64,000 nucleotides of DNA from Terasakiispira papahanaumokuakeensis. Its GTDB lineage: Bacteria; Pseudomonadota; Gammaproteobacteria; Pseudomonadales; Halomonadaceae. The stretch's first letter is position 1. Every line of letters starts with the position of its first letter. The notes beneath the pieces were generated by a model. That model was not told where the DNA came from. It searched no databases and saw only the letters and a program-made list of their open reading frames with translations. Below, in pieces: positions 44,481-54,637 of this stretch. Position numbers and translations under genes: made by a program. Location of the stretch: the NCBI RefSeq assembly GCF_001709345.1, contig NZ_MDTQ01000001.1, positions 2,679,980 to 2,743,979 on the forward strand, read 5' to 3'.

Positions 44481-45391
44481 AACTCAATGCCCTCTTGTCT
44501 ATCATTCACTGCGCTTTCATCTTCAGCGGCTAAAACGGATTCGTCCTCGGCGGGACGCCGCCGGACATAAATAGGCGCGTAAGGCGTCTGCTGTACCAGC
44601 TCGACCAATTTTTCTTTGATCAACTCCAATACCGCCATAAACGTCACGACGATACCGGCTTTTCCTTCATGCTCAGGGAACAATGCCTCAAATGGCATGA
44701 ATTGTTCTTGCTCACCGAGCGCATCTAAAACATCACTCATCCGCGCACGGGTGGAAAGCGGTTCACGCGCCACCTGATGCTCTTGCTTCAATTCCGCACG
44801 CTGTACGACTGAAGCCATCGCCACCAGCACTTCTCGCAAATCAACATCAGGATGCAGCACACGCTTTTCTAGCTCGGGTAAGGCAGGCGCGACAGGATGT
44901 AAATCACGTTCCCAACGAGGCAATGCTTCTAATGCCTCAGCGGCATTTTTAAAGCGCTCATATTCCAACAATCGACGAATCAGCTCAGCGCGCGGGTCTG
45001 CTTCTTCTTCATCGTCGTCATCTTTGGGTGGGCGAGGCAGTAAAGAACGCGACTTAATCTCAGCCAACATGGCGGCCATCAGCAGATATTCAGCGGCCAA
45101 CTCAATCTGCATAATGTGCATCAGCTCGACATATTCGAGGTACTGATGGGTAATATGGGCCACATTGATCGACAGAATATCCAGATTATGCCGCCGAATC
45201 AGGTACAGTAATAAATCCAGAGGCCCTTCAAAGGTCTCCAGAAAAACACGTAGTGCTTCCGGAGGAATAAACAAATCCTCCGGCAACTGAGTGAGCGTGT
45301 CGCCCCCTACCCGAACCTGCCATTTAGCATCAACCTGTAATGAGGCCTCAGCAGACACCGGCATGTCAGACATGGCACTTATTTCAGACAT
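44477..45391 (-). CDS. scpA: Segregation and condensation protein A
   Basis: A 304-residue kleisin that closes the Smc ring. The hallmark F-E-G-P-L-D-L-L-L-Y-L-I-R starts near residue 54, then Y-L-L-M-A-A-M-L-A-E-I-K-S-R-x-L-L-P. The N-terminal about 45 residues have no counterpart in short family members. Its ATG shares one base with the yciO stop (TAATG) and its end overlaps scpB, so yciO-scpA-scpB are translationally coupled. smc lies about 9 kb away. Confidence 0.94.
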   Translation of the reverse strand: MSEISAMSDMPVSAEASLQVDAKWQVRVGGDTLTQLPEDLFIPPEALRVFLETFEGPLDLLLYLIRRHNLDILSINVAHITHQYLEYVELMHIMQIELAAEYLLMAAMLAEIKSRSLLPRPPKDDDDEEEADPRAELIRRLLEYERFKNAAEALEALPRWERDLHPVAPALPELEKRVLHPDVDLREVLVAMASVVQRAELKQEHQVAREPLSTRARMSDVLDALGEQEQFMPFEALFPEHEGKAGIVVTFMAVLELIKEKLVELVQQTPYAPIYVRRRPAEDESVLAAEDESAVNDRQEGIEF

Positions 45392-46014
45392 TACACTTGA
45401 AACGGTGTTGCATCGCCCCGGCCTTCACGCATCACAATGGGCTCACGTTCACGCAAATCAACAACCGTCGTCGGCTCTACTTGGCAAGCGCCACCATCGA
45501 TAATCAGATCGACATCATTATGGAGACGATCACGAATCATCTCAGGATCCGTCATGGGCAGATCATCGTCAGGCATGATCAAGGTAACACTCATTAAGGG
45601 CGCCCCAAGCTCTTCTAATAGCGCATGAGTAATACGATGCTCAGGCACCCGAATCCCAATAGCGCGACGTTTAGGGTGCAGTAACAAACGCGGGACTTCA
45701 CTGGTGGCATTCAAAATATAAGTATAAGGCCCTGGCGTATGAGCTTTTAACAAACGAAACACACTATTATCAAATTTAGCGTAAGTCGCGATTTCCGACA
45801 GATCAGCACACACCAATGTAAAGTTGTGCTTATCATCTAATTGACGAATCCGTTTAATTTTCTCAACGGCCTTTTTCTCACCCAGACTACAGCCCAGGGC
45901 ATAAGCGGAGTCTGTGGGGTAAGCCACGACACCACCACGCCGAATAATATCCACGGCACGACTGATTAATCGCGCCTGCGGGTTCTCCGGATGAATCTCT
46001 AGAATATCGCTCAT
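45391..46014 (-). CDS. yciO: YciO-type Sua5/TsaC family protein
   Basis: A 207-residue protein very close to E. coli YciO: Y-P-T-D-S-A-Y-A-L-G-C, I-R-Q-L-D-D-K-H-N-F-T-L, H-T-P-G-P-Y-T-Y-I-L, I-G-I-R-V-P, and the C-terminal P-T-T-V-V-D-L plus R-E-G-R-G-D. The family contains threonylcarbamoyladenylate synthases (tRNA t6A). Whether YciO itself makes t6A in the cell is not settled. Coupled to scpA, as in many gammaproteobacteria. Confidence 0.93.
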   Translation of the reverse strand: MSDILEIHPENPQARLISRAVDIIRRGGVVAYPTDSAYALGCSLGEKKAVEKIKRIRQLDDKHNFTLVCADLSEIATYAKFDNSVFRLLKAHTPGPYTYILNATSEVPRLLLHPKRRAIGIRVPEHRITHALLEELGAPLMSVTLIMPDDDLPMTDPEMIRDRLHNDVDLIIDGGACQVEPTTVVDLREREPIVMREGRGDATPFQV

Positions 46015-46085
46015 TACCTAGCTCCCTTAGCCGGTCTGCAATTTTACTATTTTAACATGTCCAACCATCGGTCACTGCATCCGAC

Positions 46086-46113
46086 AATCCATCACGCCTC
46101 AATCCATCACGCC
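46086..46113. repeat. 13-bp tandem repeat over the rnm stop codon
   Basis: AATCCATCACGCC at 46086-46098 and 46101-46113, perfect copies with period 15. The gene-side copy contains the stop codon of the PHP protein (minus strand TGA, 46107-46109). Confidence 0.85.
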
Positions 46114-46982
46114 ACAATACCGCTAGCGACTTTCCAGCACTGAGAAAGCGGGTCGACATCATCAGGCACTGTGGAAAAACCGCCAAGACGCCATCCCGGC
46201 CCAGGAGAGTGAAAATCACTGCCCCAACTCATTTTAAGCCCAAGCTCCTGACAGGTACGCTGAATACTTTGGATCTGACTCGGCTGTTGCCAGCCATTGA
46301 CAATCTCCACGGCATCGCCACCCGCTTCGGCAAAAGCTGTCACCAACCGAATACGTTTACTGCGCGTTAACTTATAACTGAAAGGGTGTGCCAAGGCCGT
46401 CAATGCTCCAGCCGACTTAAGTGACCCAATGGCCTCTTCCATATCTGGCCAATGACGTTTCACATCGCCCGGTTTACCACTGCCCAACACTTTACGAAAT
46501 GCCGTGCCGGTATTTTTCACAAACCCTTTGCGCACCATCACACGCGCAAAATGAGGCCGACCAGGCACTTCACCACCGGCTTCAGCCGTAGCTTCTTCAA
46601 GTGAGACCGGACATCGACATTTAATCAAACGCTGAACAATTTGAGCCGCTCGAGCCCACCGCGCTTGTCGCTGAGATTCCGCCAAGGTATGCGCTTCTGA
46701 CGTCAACCCTTGTGGCCACAGCGCCACCACATGCAAAGTAAAGCCTTTCCATGTACAGGAAAACTCCATTCCGGGAATCAGCCGCAACCCCAGGGCATTA
46801 GCGGCATCTGATGCTTCATCGATGCCATTTAACGTATCATGATCAGTCAGCGCCACTTCCCTTAACCCCGCCTGCCAAGCAGCCTGCATTAAGGCTGCAG
46901 GTGATAAGCTGCCATCCGACGCGGTTGAGTGCATATGATAATCGCAATATTGGGGAGCCCATTGCTCCGCTTGCTCACCCAT
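46107..46982 (-). CDS. rnm: PHP-domain 5'-3' exoribonuclease (RNase AM / YciV)
   Basis: A 291-residue PHP phosphoesterase. Metal-ligand motifs D-Y-H-M-H-S-T-A-S-D-G (near residue 14), L-T-D-H-D-T, G-M-E-F-S-C, and the later L-A-H-P and G-S-D-F-H are complete. E. coli RNase AM (YciV, formerly TrpH) matures the 5' ends of rRNAs and removes 3',5'-bisphosphates. I start at ATG 46982, with AAGG nine bases upstream; a longer frame extends to 47033. First gene of the minus-strand rnm-yciO-scpA-scpB-rluB cluster, divergent from yciB. Confidence 0.9.
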   Translation of the reverse strand: MGEQAEQWAPQYCDYHMHSTASDGSLSPAALMQAAWQAGLREVALTDHDTLNGIDEASDAANALGLRLIPGMEFSCTWKGFTLHVVALWPQGLTSEAHTLAESQRQARWARAAQIVQRLIKCRCPVSLEEATAEAGGEVPGRPHFARVMVRKGFVKNTGTAFRKVLGSGKPGDVKRHWPDMEEAIGSLKSAGALTALAHPFSYKLTRSKRIRLVTAFAEAGGDAVEIVNGWQQPSQIQSIQRTCQELGLKMSWGSDFHSPGPGWRLGGFSTVPDDVDPLSQCWKVASGIVA

Positions 46983-47334
46983 AAGCCAACACCTTTTCAT
47001 TAAGCGAATATAAACACTGACTGATTCAGTCACTGTGCCAATGGCACTTCGAGTTTGCCACCTCAGTCAACGGTCTCTCCAGATAGATCAGAACCCCAGT
47101 GAGAACAGCCGGTCAAAAGAGCGTCCACCAGACTATCGGTATTGGGCGAGGGGTCAACTTAAATATGTGATGAGTCGATAGGTCGTGCACACTACTCTCA
47201 CTTAAGTGTACTGAAAAATATACTGAGAAATGCCCCGAAAAATGGGCGCAGAGGCGACTTAAAAATGCTGATACAATGCGCTTTAGCACGGTATCTCGTG
47301 ATACCTGAAACACGTGACGATAGGACGCCACGCT
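46983..47334. other. Intergenic region, rnm to yciB
   Basis: About 350 bases between divergent genes, holding both promoters. A perfect hairpin GGTATC-TCGT-GATACC (47290-47305) lies 30 bases upstream of the yciB ATG. Repeated tactgaaaaat/tactgagaaat words occur at 47208-47235. No RNA gene or believable ORF seen. Confidence 0.5.
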
Positions 47335-47880
47335 ATGCAGATGTTGATTGACTTTCTTCCCGTTATTTTATTTTTCGCAGCTTATAAAATCAGCGGCGAT
47401 TTATTGACGGCGACCGGTGTATTAATGGTGGCCAGTGTTGCCCAGGTGGGATGGATGTGGTGGCGCCACCGCAAGGTTCAACCCATGCACTTGGTCAGTC
47501 TCGGCTTGGTGATACTCCTGGGTGGGGCAACACTGCTATTTCATGATAAAAGCTTCATTCAGTGGAAGCCAACAGTGGTCAACTGGCTATTTGGAGCCGC
47601 TTTCCTACTCGCCCCGTTATTCGGCGGGCGAACACTGGTCGAACGTTTGATGGGGGCTTCTCTAACGCTCCCCAAAGCCGTTTGGCAACGCCTGAATATC
47701 GCTTGGGTGATCTTCTTCGCTTTGATGGGAGGCTTAAATCTATGGGTCTTTGAGCATTTCAGTGAAGAAGCCTGGGTGAACTTCAAATTATTTGGCATGC
47801 TGGGCCTCACATTAGTCTTCGTTATTTTACAAGGCCTCTACTTGAGCAAGCACTTACGCCATGAGCCATCAGACTCATAG
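47335..47880 (+). CDS. yciB: Inner membrane-spanning protein YciB (septation protein A)
   Basis: About 181 residues with five to six hydrophobic segments. Typical features: [15 protein letters not shown] at the N terminus, [10 protein letters not shown], and W-V-N-F-K-L-F-G near the end. E. coli YciB affects envelope integrity and cell division; Shigella IspZ is needed for intracellular spread. ATG 47335 is preferred over GTG 47314; TAGGA lies about nine bases upstream. Followed by yciI in the same orientation. Confidence 0.94.
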   Translation: MQMLIDFLPVILFFAAYKISGDLLTATGVLMVASVAQVGWMWWRHRKVQPMHLVSLGLVILLGGATLLFHDKSFIQWKPTVVNWLFGAAFLLAPLFGGRTLVERLMGASLTLPKAVWQRLNIAWVIFFALMGGLNLWVFEHFSEEAWVNFKLFGMLGLTLVFVILQGLYLSKHLRHEPSDS

Positions 47881-47918
47881 TTCGCGGCTCACACCTTAAT
47901 GATCCAAGGAGATTTCTC

Positions 47919-48218
47919 ATGCTCTACGCCATTATCAGTGAAGACATTCCCAACAGTTTAGAAAAGCGTATGCAAGCACGCCCAGCTCATCTGGCACGCC
48001 TAGAAACGCTACAAGCGGAAGGCCGGTTAGTGCTGGCAGGGCCGCATCCTGCGATTGATAGTGATCAACCGGGAGATGCAGGCTTTACGGGCAGCCTCGT
48101 CGTGGCCGAATTTGAGAGCTTGGAAGCGGCTCACGCCTGGGCGGATGCCGATCCTTATGTGGATGCCGGCGTCTATTCTAAAGTCATGGTTAAACCCTTT
48201 AAAAAGGCTTTTCCCTGA
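47919..48218 (+). CDS. yciI: YciI family protein
   Basis: A 99-residue protein nearly the same size and sequence pattern as E. coli Yci[12 protein letters not shown]-like [21 protein letters not shown]-x-A-W-A-D-A-D-P-Y. The family is a ferredoxin-fold with a His-Asp pair; the biochemical role is not known. 38 bases after yciB, with AGGAG upstream of the ATG, so likely cotranscribed. Confidence 0.94.
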   Translation: MLYAIISEDIPNSLEKRMQARPAHLARLETLQAEGRLVLAGPHPAIDSDQPGDAGFTGSLVVAEFESLEAAHAWADADPYVDAGVYSKVMVKPFKKAFP

Positions 48219-48239
48219 TAAATCAAATGGCTGGCTATT

Positions 48240-48262
48240 TACCCACAAACCCTGTGGAAAAC
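48240..48262. promoter_or_regulatory. Two DnaA-box-like sites facing each other
   Basis: TTACCCACA (48240-48248) and TGTGGAAAA (48254-48262, complement TTTTCCACA) form an inverted pair that can also fold as CCACA..TGTGG, between yciI and mnmC. Each is close to the DnaA consensus. May be chance. Confidence 0.3.
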
Positions 48263-48356
48263 TTTGTGCATCCCGGTGGGAAAAACAGCGCCAGCCAATA
48301 CCGTAACCTACCAGACACACATTGGTCACATTTTAATCAACGGCCCTAGCCTCATC

Positions 48357-50366
48357 ATGTCTGACACACTTCCTCCCTTACAAGGCTTAGCTCACGCCAG
48401 CCTCGACTGGCAAGCACAAGGGCCGATTGCCCGCGACTATCAGGATGTTTACTTCTCCCGAGATGATGGCCAGGCCGAGACCCGCTATGTCTTTATTGAA
48501 CAGAATTTATTACCTCAACGGCTTGCTCAATGGCAGCAGAAACGCGCTTTCGTCATCGGAGAAACAGGGTTCGGCACAGGCCTAAATCTGCTCTGTGCTT
48601 GGCAAGCGTTATTAGACTATGCTCCGCCAGGCACGCGTTTGCATTTCATCTCGGTTGAACGCCACCCACTCAGCCACGTCGATTTATCACAAGCACTCAC
48701 ATCTCACCCTAATTTAGCGCCATTGGCGGCACGCTTACTCGCACAGTACCCAGAAGCCGTCAGCGGCGTGCACCGCTTGCAGTTAAGTGAGCGGGTCAGT
48801 GTTGACCTACTATTGGGTGAAGCGGCAGAGATGTTGAGCCTAGTGAACGGGCCTGTAGACAGCTGGTTTTTAGATGGCTTTGCCCCCGCCAAAAACCCAC
48901 AAATGTGGTCATCAGACCTCTTCCAAGCCCTGGCGCGTTTAAGTCATCCAGAAACACATTTCGCGACGTTTACGGCCGCAGGCGTTGTCAAACGAGGCCT
49001 GAAAGCGGTTGGGTTTGAAGTGCGGAAAGTAGCGGGTTTTGGTCATAAGCGTGACATGCTACGAGGCCAGTTTCGCGCGTGTCACTGGCCACACCCGGAG
49101 TATCGTCAAACGCCTTGGCTCACCCCTCACCCGAGTACAGCGCTGGGTCGAATCGTGATCATTGGCGCCGGGCTGGCCGGTTTGTCCACAGCGGAAGCAC
49201 TCACTCGGCGAGGTTACTGCGTCACGATCTTGGATGCTGAAGGCCCAGGTGCAGGAGGTTCTGGCAACCGCCAAGGTGCGCTTTACATTAAGCTGGCCGT
49301 GGAAACGAACCTACAAAGTCGTTTTTATCTGAATGGTCTGCAATATAGTCGCCGTTGGCTGACCTTCCTTGATCCACAACAGCAATTCTGGCAAGACAGT
49401 GGTGTACTCCAGCTCGCGATGACAGAGAAGGAGCAGCAGCGTCAGGCTCGCTTTATCGAACGCCACCCCAATCTTCCCCCCAACTTACTTCGCTCCGTCA
49501 CCGCAGCAGAGGCCAGTGAGCGAGCAGGGCTATCGCTCTCTCATGGGGGACTCTGGTACGGTCAAGCAGGGTGGGTGCGCCCAGGAGCATTGTGCCAATG
49601 GCTATGCCAACACCCCGGTATTGATTATCAACAGGGGCAAGTCATCGACCTGCAACGAGGCCCCCATGACTGGCAACTGCGCTTATCGGATCAACGTCAA
49701 CTCAATGCTGATACGGTGATTGTCGCCACAGCGGCCGCTGCGCGCACACTTCCTGGATTAGACTGGCTGCCCACAAAAGCGATTCGAGGCCAAGTCAGCC
49801 ATGGCCGGCTGACAGACGCAACCCCCACCCCACAATGCGTGATCTGTGCAGGCGGCTATGTGTCTCCGTCACTAGAGCATCAACTCTGCTTTGGCGCCAC
49901 CTTCAACCTGCATGAATCCAGCCCGCATTTACGTGTGCAAGATCATCAATATAATTTGGAAGAACTTGCCGCCACCTTACCAGACACCGCCAAGGCCTTG
50001 ATCGATCAAGGGCAAACGGCCGAACAACTTGAGGGACGGGTCGCCTTTCGCTGCGCCAGCCCCGACTACTCGCCGATCGTCGGCCAAGCCCCAGACATCG
50101 ACGACTGGCAGCAAGGTTATGCTGTCATGGGGCAAGATGCGACTCGAATTCCGCCCCATGAGGGCAAGCGTCTACCCGGGTTATGGCTGAATCTGGGGCA
50201 TGGATCACGAGGACTTGCCAGCACCCCTTTAGCGGCTGAGTTACTGGCGAGCCAATTGTGCGGAGAACCTTGGCCCATGGAGAGTGCATTAGCTCACCAC
50301 CTGGACCCAGGTCGGTTAGTCATTCGGCAAATCATTCGCCAAGGTCATGTGAAACGGTCAGTTTAG
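48357..50366 (+). CDS. mnmC: tRNA mnm5s2U biosynthesis bifunctional protein MnmC
   Basis: A 669-residue two-domain enzyme. The N-terminal methyltransferase (MnmC2) has G-E-T-G-F-G-T-G-L-N-L-L (SAM site) and W-F-L-D-G-F-A-P-A-K-N-P-x-M-W. The C-terminal FAD oxidoreductase (MnmC1) has I-I-G-A-G-L-A-G-L-S-T-A near residue 265 and G-S-G-N-R-Q-G-A-L-Y. Together they turn cmnm5s2U34 of certain tRNAs, tRNA-Lys(UUU) among them, into mnm5s2U34. I start at ATG 48357; a longer frame from 48264 has no homology in its extra 31 residues. Confidence 0.95.
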   Translation: MSDTLPPLQGLAHASLDWQAQGPIARDYQDVYFSRDDGQAETRYVFIEQNLLPQRLAQWQQKRAFVIGETGFGTGLNLLCAWQALLDYAPPGTRLHFISVERHPLSHVDLSQALTSHPNLAPLAARLLAQYPEAVSGVHRLQLSERVSVDLLLGEAAEMLSLVNGPVDSWFLDGFAPAKNPQMWSSDLFQALARLSHPETHFATFTAAGVVKRGLKAVGFEVRKVAGFGHKRDMLRGQFRACHWPHPEYRQTPWLTPHPSTALGRIVIIGAGLAGLSTAEALTRRGYCVTILDAEGPGAGGSGNRQGALYIKLAVETNLQSRFYLNGLQYSRRWLTFLDPQQQFWQDSGVLQLAMTEKEQQRQARFIERHPNLPPNLLRSVTAAEASERAGLSLSHGGLWYGQAGWVRPGALCQWLCQHPGIDYQQGQVIDLQRGPHDWQLRLSDQRQLNADTVIVATAAAARTLPGLDWLPTKAIRGQVSHGRLTDATPTPQCVICAGGYVSPSLEHQLCFGATFNLHESSPHLRVQDHQYNLEELAATLPDTAKALIDQGQTAEQLEGRVAFRCASPDYSPIVGQAPDIDDWQQGYAVMGQDATRIPPHEGKRLPGLWLNLGHGSRGLASTPLAAELLASQLCGEPWPMESALAHHLDPGRLVIRQIIRQGHVKRSV

Positions 50367-50367
50367 T

Positions 50368-52700
<2,333 letters not shown>

Positions 52701-52889
52701 CTATTGAATCAAATCAGAAAAAACGGTTGGTCAGTATCATTGTATGGAGAGCGTGCATCCCAATCGCAAGCCATGACAACACGGGCCGCGACAACAGGAG
52801 CTATGACCATACGGAGAGGTTATCAGAAAGAGGCCATAGACAGTTGAGCCCTCAAAAACACGACTCGAACCACCCGCGTCGTGCCTGCA

Positions 52890-54191
52890 TCAAGATTGCC
52901 GCGATTTACATGCAGCAAGATGCGTTTTGCGTTCAAACTCTTGGATACGTTGCCGATAGTGCTCGACCGTCTGGCTGGTTAGCACGCTACGCTGTTCATC
53001 TTGTAACTCACCATCAAAATTACGCACGAGATGATGAGCAATCCCCACCATTTCATCCAAGGCTTCCATAGGATGCATCGGGCCAGGAAGTGCCATCACG
53101 AACACAACACCTTGCGTTTCAAACGTTTCGTCCATGCCATGGGCATCAAACCGACCTGGAGCAAACATATTGACCATCGAGTACTCCAAGTGTGCTTTGC
53201 CTTGGTGTAAACGAGTTCGATGGAAAAAGCCGTTTTCACTACAGGCCATGCCCACAGCATCCATCAGTTGCTGGAGCGACACGCCATTAAACGGCACGCC
53301 CTCTCGGGCATTCACATTAATCGTTAAAAACTCTTCGGCCTCGCTCCAGACGCGCTTTTCTAATGCGGCAAGCGCCGCGGCAATACGATCTTGATGCGAA
53401 GGTTCAGGTTCAGGTTCTGGCTCAGGATGAGCAGGCGGTGCCGTATAGTGCTCATCAACGATCGACTCATGCGCTTCAGCAACGGATTCTCTGGCAACTT
53501 CGTTGCTATCCGTGTGATCAACGCTGCCGGAGTAATCTACCTCGGACACTGAGGCAATGGACTCATCTGGCGTGTCATCAGCGAAGGTTTGATCATGGGG
53601 CTGGGCAGAAGCCGCCATAAAGCTGGGATCATAACGGAAACGAGCACGCATATCATCCCAGCGCGCTTGCTCATCGGCCTCCATCCCTGCATCCACGATA
53701 TGCTCATGGTCAGCACTGGCAGGGGCTTCTTGCTGATAAAACTGAGGCTGACGAGAAGATTGTGGCATCGCCTCTGACGGCTCATCAAAGGGGCCGTCAT
53801 CAGACGTATCAGGCAGTGGCTGAGTAAACAAATCTTCCGGGCGCAGAGGCTTACGGCGAGAAGAGCCTGCGGACGGCAACGCAGAATCCGACTCTTGACT
53901 GACAGGGTGCTTCAGTACCGGGACAGGATCATCGTCAAACACTTCAACATCGTCGAACAAAGGATCACGATCATGCCATGGGGACTCATTTTCTGAAGAG
54001 AGAACCCTTGCCCCACCATTAGGCAATTCGCGTGCAATCTGAGCCCGGCGCGAAGCTTCCTCAGGATCTTCCCAGTCCTCATCATCTTCATCACCAAGAC
54101 GACGTTGACGACGAATACGGCGTAAACCGTCAAGCGCAATAGCAATGACGACTAGCCCGCCTAAAAGCATCAACCACTCACGCAATCCCAT
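52890..54191 (-). CDS. zipA: Cell division protein ZipA
   Basis: A 433-residue FtsZ anchor. A single N-terminal membrane helix (L-M-L-L-G-G-L-V-V-I-A-I-A-L, residues 7-20) precedes a basic stretch R-R-I-R-R-Q-R-R, then a long acidic, proline/serine/aspartate-rich linker including an E-P-E-P-E-P-E-P-S repeat (encoded by a hexamer repeat at 53401-53427). The C-terminal ZipA domain (about 290-425) binds the FtsZ tail: I-N-V-N-A-R-E-G-V-P-F-N-G, N-M-F-x-P-G-R-F. The linker is longer than in E. coli ZipA (328 residues). Confidence 0.94.
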   Translation of the reverse strand: MGLREWLMLLGGLVVIAIALDGLRRIRRQRRLGDEDDEDWEDPEEASRRAQIARELPNGGARVLSSENESPWHDRDPLFDDVEVFDDDPVPVLKHPVSQESDSALPSAGSSRRKPLRPEDLFTQPLPDTSDDGPFDEPSEAMPQSSRQPQFYQQEAPASADHEHIVDAGMEADEQARWDDMRARFRYDPSFMAASAQPHDQTFADDTPDESIASVSEVDYSGSVDHTDSNEVARESVAEAHESIVDEHYTAPPAHPEPEPEPEPSHQDRIAAALAALEKRVWSEAEEFLTINVNAREGVPFNGVSLQQLMDAVGMACSENGFFHRTRLHQGKAHLEYSMVNMFAPGRFDAHGMDETFETQGVVFVMALPGPMHPMEALDEMVGIAHHLVRNFDGELQDEQRSVLTSQTVEHYRQRIQEFERKTHLAACKSRQS

Positions 54192-54637
54192 AAGATGCTG
54201 TTCTGCCTATTACTTGTCTATAAATCAATGGACGACACTCAATCGTCGATCGCTGTCGACGGGGCGAAATCACATCGAACTCAAAATATCTAGATCCGTT
54301 TTACTCATACAGGCTTCACAAACATGTTGTTTAAAAACCTCTTTAATCAACATGCTTCTATAAACATAATGTTATAAACATGAGCTTATATAAGCATAGC
54401 GCTCTCAACATAGCTTTCTACATAAAAGCAGCGCACGCTGCATATCCATATCAGACCCACCTGAGAGAAAGCACCAAGTCACTTAACATGACATCGTACT
54501 TTGTCATATTTGACAAAAATATGGCCAACGTCTCTTTTTGGCGCCAATGAGCACTACACTGATGATACCTTGACAACAAGTCAATGTAATCAGTTCAAGT
54601 GCCAACGGTTAAAAAATGAGCAACCATTGCGCATTGA
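54192..54637. other. Intergenic region, zipA to smc
   Basis: About 445 bases, unusually long for this pair. It is AT-rich with repeated short words (ataaacat, cttatataagcat around 54340-54400). Dyads: TTTGTCA-TATT-TGACAAA (54500-54517), TTGGCGCCAA (54538-54547), TTGAC-AACAA-GTCAA (54571-54585). It should hold a zipA promoter. No ORF or classic terminator seen. Confidence 0.5.
54500..54517. promoter_or_regulatory. 7-bp inverted repeat upstream of zipA
   Basis: TTTGTCA and TGACAAA around TATT, perfect arms, about 310 bases upstream of zipA. The right arm includes TTGACA on the plus strand. Unknown regulator. Confidence 0.35.

Noticed and set aside
47113-47331. Minus-strand frame with repeated H-F-S-x-H-F-S residues
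   Set aside because: It covers the divergent rnm-yciB promoter region and the repeats reflect simple DNA repeats.
52727-53071. 114-codon plus-strand frame between ligA and zipA
   Set aside because: Half of it is antisense to zipA; no homology or ribosome-binding site.
53401-53427. Hexamer repeat in zipA as a phase-variation site
   Set aside because: The unit is six bases, so copy changes keep the frame; it merely encodes an E-P repeat in a disordered linker.
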